Shown here: positions 60,663 to 64,000 of the stretch, piece by piece
Numbering within the stretch: position 1 is the first letter of the stretch
Layout: the number at the start of each line of letters is the position of its first letter
Position numbers and translations under genes: made by a program
Notes under the pieces: generated by a model
What the model saw: the letters and a program-made list of their open reading frames with translations, nothing else
Databases searched by the model: none
What the model was told of the DNA's origin: nothing
NCBI GenBank assembly: GCA_034933305.1
Contig: JAYFNU010000008.1
Span: 62,001-126,000 of the forward strand
Source: JAYFNU01 sp034933305
GTDB taxonomy: Bacteria > Bacillota > Clostridia > Oscillospirales > Ruminococcaceae
Length of the DNA stretch: 64,000 nt
Reading direction: 5' to 3'

Positions 60663-61913
60663 TCAGATCAGCTTGACCTCTTTTTCTTTTTGCCAAACGC
60701 AGTATGGTAAGAGCTCATCGCGGTTCTCGAACGGCAGGTTCATGAAGTCAATGACGTTCTCATCAGGAAAGAGGGAGTCGCAATACGCGGGGATCACGCC
60801 ATCCGGAACGATCCCGATCTTTTCTTTCTCCAACAGACGGTCGGCCAGCAGCTTTGCTTTGTGCATGTACACGGGGAGACCGGCATTACGAAGGGCAAGA
60901 TAGAACTTGACCGACTCCACGGTTCTGTTCCAAGCGTCGCCCGCGACACTGAGGTAGTAACCGCCGTCATCGTGGCCGACATACAGGCTGACATGAGTTG
61001 AGTTTCCGCCACGGCAAACCTCCCACGGATGCCCGCCGTAAAACTCACGGTTGCAGAGCCAATCATGGAAAGCATCTGCGGAGTCGGGATTGATTTCTCC
61101 GAGTCCGTCATCGCGCCCGTCAGCATGTCTTTCATACTGCCGTCGCAAAGGCCACTCCGTTCCCTCGTATTTGTTTGCGGCATAGCCGAGCGCGCAGTAT
61201 GAGTAGAAGTCGTTCGCCGTCATCTTATCGATGCGGGTTTTCAGCTTCTGAGGCTCGTCTTCCTGTTCAGCGGCATATCTGACGAACTCATCAACCTCTT
61301 CTTGACTGAGATCCTTGAAGAAGGATTCGCGCGACTCTGGAAACTCGTCCCACAGGTGCTTGCGGAGAAGTGTTCCCGTCCGGTGCTGCGGAGGCAAGCT
61401 CGCGGCAACCCGTTTATTATATGTCCCATTCTCCAGCTCGGAAATGCAGTTCTTGACGCTGTCCAGAATCCATTCGGTGAACTCGGATATATCATATGGG
61501 AAATAGCGCGGCTTTCTTTTATCGTCAACGATTACGAGCCTGTTGCCGACAAGTATTCCACGGTATCCGATTTTCTCGTCTTCGACAGCGCTGAAGTTGT
61601 ACCACTCGACCTCGTTCGGGAACTCGTCATGCCACCAGTTTTCGAATTCTTCGCGGCTATCCACATCGCCGTCTGCAAGCATTTCCTCGAAGTCCCCGAA
61701 ATCTTCAATAGTGCCTCGCTCCGCCGTAAACCACAGCTCGCGCACTCCGTTTTTTGAAACTGGGGAGATTCGCTTGAGCAGAGAAAAGATTTCATCGAGG
61801 AGTTCATAGGTTCGGTCATCGAACGAGACGTTGCAGTTGACGTCCATGTAGTGATTTTGTTTCAGCACTTCGATGTAATGCTTGACTATCGGAGCTTTGA
61901 GCGCGTTATTCAT
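60663..61913 (-). CDS. Unrecognised 416-residue acidic protein
   Basis: A soluble protein rich in Asp, Glu and aromatic residues, with no signal peptide or membrane helix. Notable segments are FENWWHDEFPNEVEWYNF, YCALGYAANKYEGTEWPLRRQYERHADGRDDGL and GGHPWEVCRGGNSTHVSLYVGHDDGGYYLSVAGDAW. I recognise no catalytic family. GGAGGCGG lies just before ATG 61913. Lower GC than the genes to its left suggests the start of an accessory region. Confidence 0.7.
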   Translation of the reverse strand: MNNALKAPIVKHYIEVLKQNHYMDVNCNVSFDDRTYELLDEIFSLLKRISPVSKNGVRELWFTAERGTIEDFGDFEEMLADGDVDSREEFENWWHDEFPNEVEWYNFSAVEDEKIGYRGILVGNRLVIVDDKRKPRYFPYDISEFTEWILDSVKNCISELENGTYNKRVAASLPPQHRTGTLLRKHLWDEFPESRESFFKDLSQEEVDEFVRYAAEQEDEPQKLKTRIDKMTANDFYSYCALGYAANKYEGTEWPLRRQYERHADGRDDGLGEINPDSADAFHDWLCNREFYGGHPWEVCRGGNSTHVSLYVGHDDGGYYLSVAGDAWNRTVESVKFYLALRNAGLPVYMHKAKLLADRLLEKEKIGIVPDGVIPAYCDSLFPDENVIDFMNLPFENRDELLPYCVWQKEKEVKLI

Positions 61914-61939
61914 TTCACCGCCTCCGTTTCCCGTATGAT

Positions 61940-61968
61940 ATTATACTGCATCCTTGCTATTGTTGACA
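61940..61968 (-). promoter_or_regulatory. Possible promoter of the 60.7-61.9 kb gene
   Basis: On the minus strand TGTCAA (61963-61968), a 17-nt spacer and a perfect TATAAT (61940-61945), 26 nt before the start. Confidence 0.5.
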
Positions 61969-61979
61969 GGTTTTCTCGT

Positions 61980-62342
61980 TCAATACAGCGTCCACCAGTA
62001 ATCGAAAAGCCTGCGATAGAAGTTGCCCTTTGGAGGCGTGCACTCGCAGTTTCGGATGCGGCGACTCGTTTCTCGCTTTATCCACTTCTGGCAGTTGCTA
62101 TTCTTGGGGTACTTGATATACTTGCCGGAATGGAGGAGCGTCTTGCCGTCAAAGCCCCAGTCAATATATCCGGCGTGAGGGATGTAGTGACGTCCCACAA
62201 TCACCATCAGCCTGTCGTTCTTACTAAAGCGCATTTGGCGTCGATAGCAGGCGCCGGTTCTGCGTGTGGGGGCTGGCGGAAGCAGTTCATTCCTCTGCTG
62301 CTCGAGCCGCAGCAAGGCTTCGTTTACCTCTGTTTCTGTCAT
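61980..62342 (-). CDS. Small basic protein of a likely mobile element
   Basis: 120 residues, basic, ending in RRLFDYWWTLY. The centre (MVIVGRHYIPHAGYIDWGFDGKTLLH) and the run KWIKRETSRRIRNC are well formed. Domain unknown. AAAGGG precedes ATG 62342; the start overlaps the previous gene by 56 nt. Confidence 0.6.
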   Translation of the reverse strand: MTETEVNEALLRLEQQRNELLPPAPTRRTGACYRRQMRFSKNDRLMVIVGRHYIPHAGYIDWGFDGKTLLHSGKYIKYPKNSNCQKWIKRETSRRIRNCECTPPKGNFYRRLFDYWWTLY

Positions 62343-62466
62343 ATCCCTTTCCGTTCGGAACAGTCCGTGTCACCGGGCAAAGACCGCTCCAACTACCGCG
62401 CTGCTTGGCGTGGTATTCCTTTTGCTCACGCTTGCTCTGCTTTTGCAGCGGCGTCATCCTCACCAT
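62287..62466 (-). CDS. Very small basic protein (59 residues)
   Basis: It begins MVRMTPLQKQSKREQKEYHA and has GSWSGLCPVTRTVPNGKGYDR, which reads like a conserved short protein of Clostridia mobile elements rather than random sequence. AAAGGATG lies upstream of ATG 62466. It overlaps both neighbours, as in compact phage or ICE modules. Confidence 0.5.
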   Translation of the reverse strand: MVRMTPLQKQSKREQKEYHAKQRGSWSGLCPVTRTVPNGKGYDRNRGKRSLAAARAAEE

Positions 62467-62800
62467 GTGAACACATCCTTTCCTTTGATCTATGGGTTTC
62501 AATCTTCTCCATGAAATCATGACACTGTGCCGGGTAGTCCGGGTAACCGCACAAGAGCATCTTGTTTGGAAGCTCTCTCAGGGCTTCAAGGAAAGCGTCC
62601 TCGTCCCGCTTCTTAATGCGGCAGAAGATCATGAGATACGGAGAGTCGTCTCGGGCATATTCCTGCATGAACTTCACGGTCACCTGATGCTTGATAAACA
62701 GGCCATCCGCAAGGTATTCGCCGGCATCGAGAAACGCAAAATACTTGTGCCGCAGAGAAAAACGCTCAAGGCTGAGATAGTTCTTTACTTCTGCCTGCAT
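62426..62800 (-). CDS. Conserved-looking 124-residue protein, function unknown
   Basis: It starts MQAEVKNYLSLERFSLRHKYFAFLDAGEYLADGLFIKHQ and contains FMQEYARDDSPYLMIFCRIKKRDEDAFLEALRELP. Soluble, alpha/beta in pattern. AAGGAG precedes ATG 62800. The first of three overlapping minus-strand genes divergent from the XRE regulator. No function can be assigned. Confidence 0.6.
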   Translation of the reverse strand: MQAEVKNYLSLERFSLRHKYFAFLDAGEYLADGLFIKHQVTVKFMQEYARDDSPYLMIFCRIKKRDEDAFLEALRELPNKMLLCGYPDYPAQCHDFMEKIETHRSKERMCSHGEDDAAAKAEQA

Positions 62801-62842
62801 AGAGTCTCCTTCAACAATTATGTTACAGATTCAAAAAAGGGC

Positions 62843-62871
62843 TTGATTTTTCGACGAGTTTCCGCTATTCT
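62843..62871 (+). promoter_or_regulatory. Promoter of the XRE regulator gene
   Basis: TTGATT (62843-62848), a 17-nt spacer and TATTCT (62866-62871), 43 nt before the start. Confidence 0.6.
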
Positions 62872-62914
62872 GAAACACTTCCTTCGGGAAACTATATTTT
62901 TGGAGGCGAAAGCT

Positions 62915-63280
62915 ATGCAGCAGAATCAATACCCCGTCATTGATCCCGTGGCGACCGGCGAGAACATCGTCAGGCTCCGGCAGGAACGAGGCCTGTCCGT
63001 TCGGGATCTTCAAGCGTTCTTTGGCTTTGAAGAGCCGCAAGCGATATACAAGTGGCAGCGCGGCAAAAGCCTTCCGTCCGTCGATAACCTGTACGCTCTT
63101 GGCGCTTTGCTTGATGTGCCTCTGGATGAAATCCTGGTATCAGCAAGACCACAATTGAACATGATAGTTCTTGAGCAGCAGGCTGAAGCCTGCTGCTCAG
63201 CCATTATTATAGACCGGCTGTTTTGGATACGGCAGAAGTCCGAAATTGCATCGACCATTTATTCGAGCGCCTGTGCTTGA
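62915..63280 (+). CDS. XRE-family helix-turn-helix regulator
   Basis: 121 residues. The HTH is ENIVRLRQERGLSVRDLQAFFGFEEPQAIYKWQRGKSLPSVDNLYALGALLDVPLDEIL (about 15-75). ATG 62915 was chosen for GGAGG at 62902-62906 and because it starts the domain; the frame is open further upstream without a ribosome site. The last 40 residues (LEQQAEACCSAIIID onward) run through a perfect palindrome and look unlike the usual family tail, so the C-terminus may be altered. Divergent from the three small genes, as immunity-type repressors often are. Confidence 0.82.
   Translation: MQQNQYPVIDPVATGENIVRLRQERGLSVRDLQAFFGFEEPQAIYKWQRGKSLPSVDNLYALGALLDVPLDEILVSARPQLNMIVLEQQAEACCSAIIIDRLFWIRQKSEIASTIYSSACA
63172..63199 (+). 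repeat. 13-bp perfect palindrome inside the XRE gene
   Basis: TGAGCAGCAGGCT (63172-63184) and AGCCTGCTGCTCA (63187-63199) separated by GA. It is followed by CCATTATTATA. It may be a terminator-like hairpin or a protein-binding site within the 3' part of the gene. Confidence 0.6.
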
Positions 63281-63635
63281 GGGCTTGTCCGAAGACTCGC
63301 TCTCCGGCAGCAGTTGCCCGATGGTGTGCCCGAAGGCAATAGAAGTAATATCATCGGCTTTTCAGGCCATTTATGGAGATGTGAGTTTGGCAGTTCGGGA
63401 AGACGGGTTCGCGTAAGGCGAAAGCGTGACCGTGCGTGGGATGAAGCTCAAAGCGCAGAATGACTCGAGTTAATCTGATTTGACTAAAACCAGTTTTCAT
63501 TCTTTTATTTGAAGCTCCTTGCTAAAGAGCGGTTAAGCATTATGCAGCGTTATAGTTCATCTGCATCTGAACCGATCTCAGCGCATCCTTATCCTGCCGT
63601 ACCCAAAACAGTCGGTCAATGGCTCGGCAAACAGG
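63281..63635. other. 355-nt gap without a supported gene
   Basis: Between the XRE gene and the minus-strand fragment. The first half is moderately GC-rich with short GCGAAAGCG-like stems; the second half is AT-rich (63470-63560). I see no promoter or RNA family I can name with confidence. It could hold regulatory or transfer-origin sequence, but nothing shows that directly. Confidence 0.4.
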
Positions 63636-63653
63636 TTATTCCTGTTTGCCGAG
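63623..63653 (-). terminator. Hairpin overlapping the stop codon of the fragment at the right edge
   Basis: CTCGGCAAACAGG (63623-63635) and CCTGTTTGCCGAG (63641-63653) pair perfectly around TTATT, and the TAA stop of the gene is in the loop. No T-run follows. Confidence 0.55.
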
Positions 63654-64000
63654 GTAGGCAGCGAACACGTCCGCGAAGCTGTCGTTGACATCGAAGCTCG
63701 GCTCAAAGTCGACCTCCGAGTTGACCATGCAGCGATCCAGCTCTGCGGAGACGGCGTCAGCCTTCCGGTTCATCTCAGTGAGATGCTTGCGGACCACATT
63801 CCGGTCGAAGTTGATGGTGGTGACGCGCTTGACGTCGCACTTGTAGGAGACCTGATTGCCGTCCGTGTTGAAGCGGTAGCCCACCCCGCCGTGAGGAACG
63901 GTGACCTCAGAGCTTCTGAGCTCGGACATGTGCTGGAGCGTGTCAGCGATGCGCTGCCGTCTGCTGTTCAGGCTGACTTCGCTGTCCATATCAATGGGCA
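63636..64000 (-). CDS. C-terminal fragment of an unrecognised protein, probably mobile-element
   Basis: The frame is open from the right edge to TAA 63636; at least 121 residues are visible. It reads SEVSLNSRRQRIADTLQHMSELRSS, GGVGYRFNTDGNQVSYKCDVK and INFDRNVVRKHLTEMNRKADAVS, then an acidic tail FDVNDSFADVFAAYLGKQE. No stop separates it from the edge, so the ATG at 63989 may be internal. I cannot name the family. Confidence 0.55.
   Translation of the reverse strand, partial: PIDMDSEVSLNSRRQRIADTLQHMSELRSSEVTVPHGGVGYRFNTDGNQVSYKCDVKRVTTINFDRNVVRKHLTEMNRKADAVSAELDRCMVNSEVDFEPSFDVNDSFADVFAAYLGKQE

Overview
The window looks like a GC-rich, Gram-positive, endospore-forming member of the class Clostridia (an Oscillospiraceae-like gut organism is the best guess). 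The evidence is a spoIIR gene, a class B sortase with a sortable repeat protein, RqcH, ATG/GTG/TTG starts behind GGAGG-type ribosome sites, and a density of PTS, BMP-family ABC and hybrid sensor-kinase genes typical of that group. No tRNA, rRNA, CRISPR array or intact transposase was seen. Most of 17-56 kb is very GC-rich, so long open frames on the non-coding strand are common and were left out.

Layout. 1-1.5 kb: the end of a cobalamin-binding-type protein, then rplM-rpsI with a promoter and a structured leader. 1.9-8.5 kb: a signalling island (TetR regulator, a diguanylate cyclase carrying two extracytoplasmic binding domains, and a hybrid histidine kinase carrying two more) flanked by two imperfect ~93-nt copies of the rpsI terminator region. 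8.6-16.7 kb: a beta-glucoside PTS locus (LicR/MtlR-type regulator and RDD protein on the minus strand; EIIA, EIIB, EIIC, an old-yellow-enzyme flavoprotein and a phospho-beta-glucosidase on the plus strand). 17-25 kb: housekeeping genes on the minus strand (tatD, metG, spoIIR, then an overlapping Lrp-aminotransferase-DUF362-ispE operon). 24.8-32.3 kb: a complete glycine cleavage operon gcvT-gcvH-gcvPA-gcvPB-lplA-lpd with a VTT membrane protein. 32.6-37.2 kb: rqcH, a GlsB/YeaQ protein, a lipoprotein-type class B sortase and its likely repeat-protein substrate, which is interrupted by an in-frame TAG.

37.5-53.8 kb is one long co-oriented catabolic region. A GntR regulator, a BMP lipoprotein, an ATPase and two permeases form an importer. 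Behind them come a PfkB kinase, two SIS-domain proteins, a BtpA-family protein, a cupin, an allantoinase/dihydropyrimidinase-like amidohydrolase, a tartronate-semialdehyde-reductase-like enzyme, a Dabb protein, a TIM-barrel isomerase and two tandem D-2-hydroxyacid dehydrogenases. Together they suggest import, phosphorylation and breakdown of a nucleoside-like or N-glycosidic compound, but the substrate cannot be read from the sequence.

54.2-60.3 kb holds the most unusual genes: a Crp/Fnr regulator divergent from a beta-lactamase-fold protein that has lost its catalytic motifs and is fused to a DUF302 domain, followed by a single 1,124-residue soluble protein that joins a TetR-type DNA-binding domain to PAS-like sensors, a histidine kinase and a receiver. 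An inverted repeat suited to be its operator lies just upstream. 60.6-64 kb is lower in GC and carries small genes (an XRE regulator, short conserved-looking proteins, a C-terminal fragment at the edge) that look like part of an integrative or mobilisable element.
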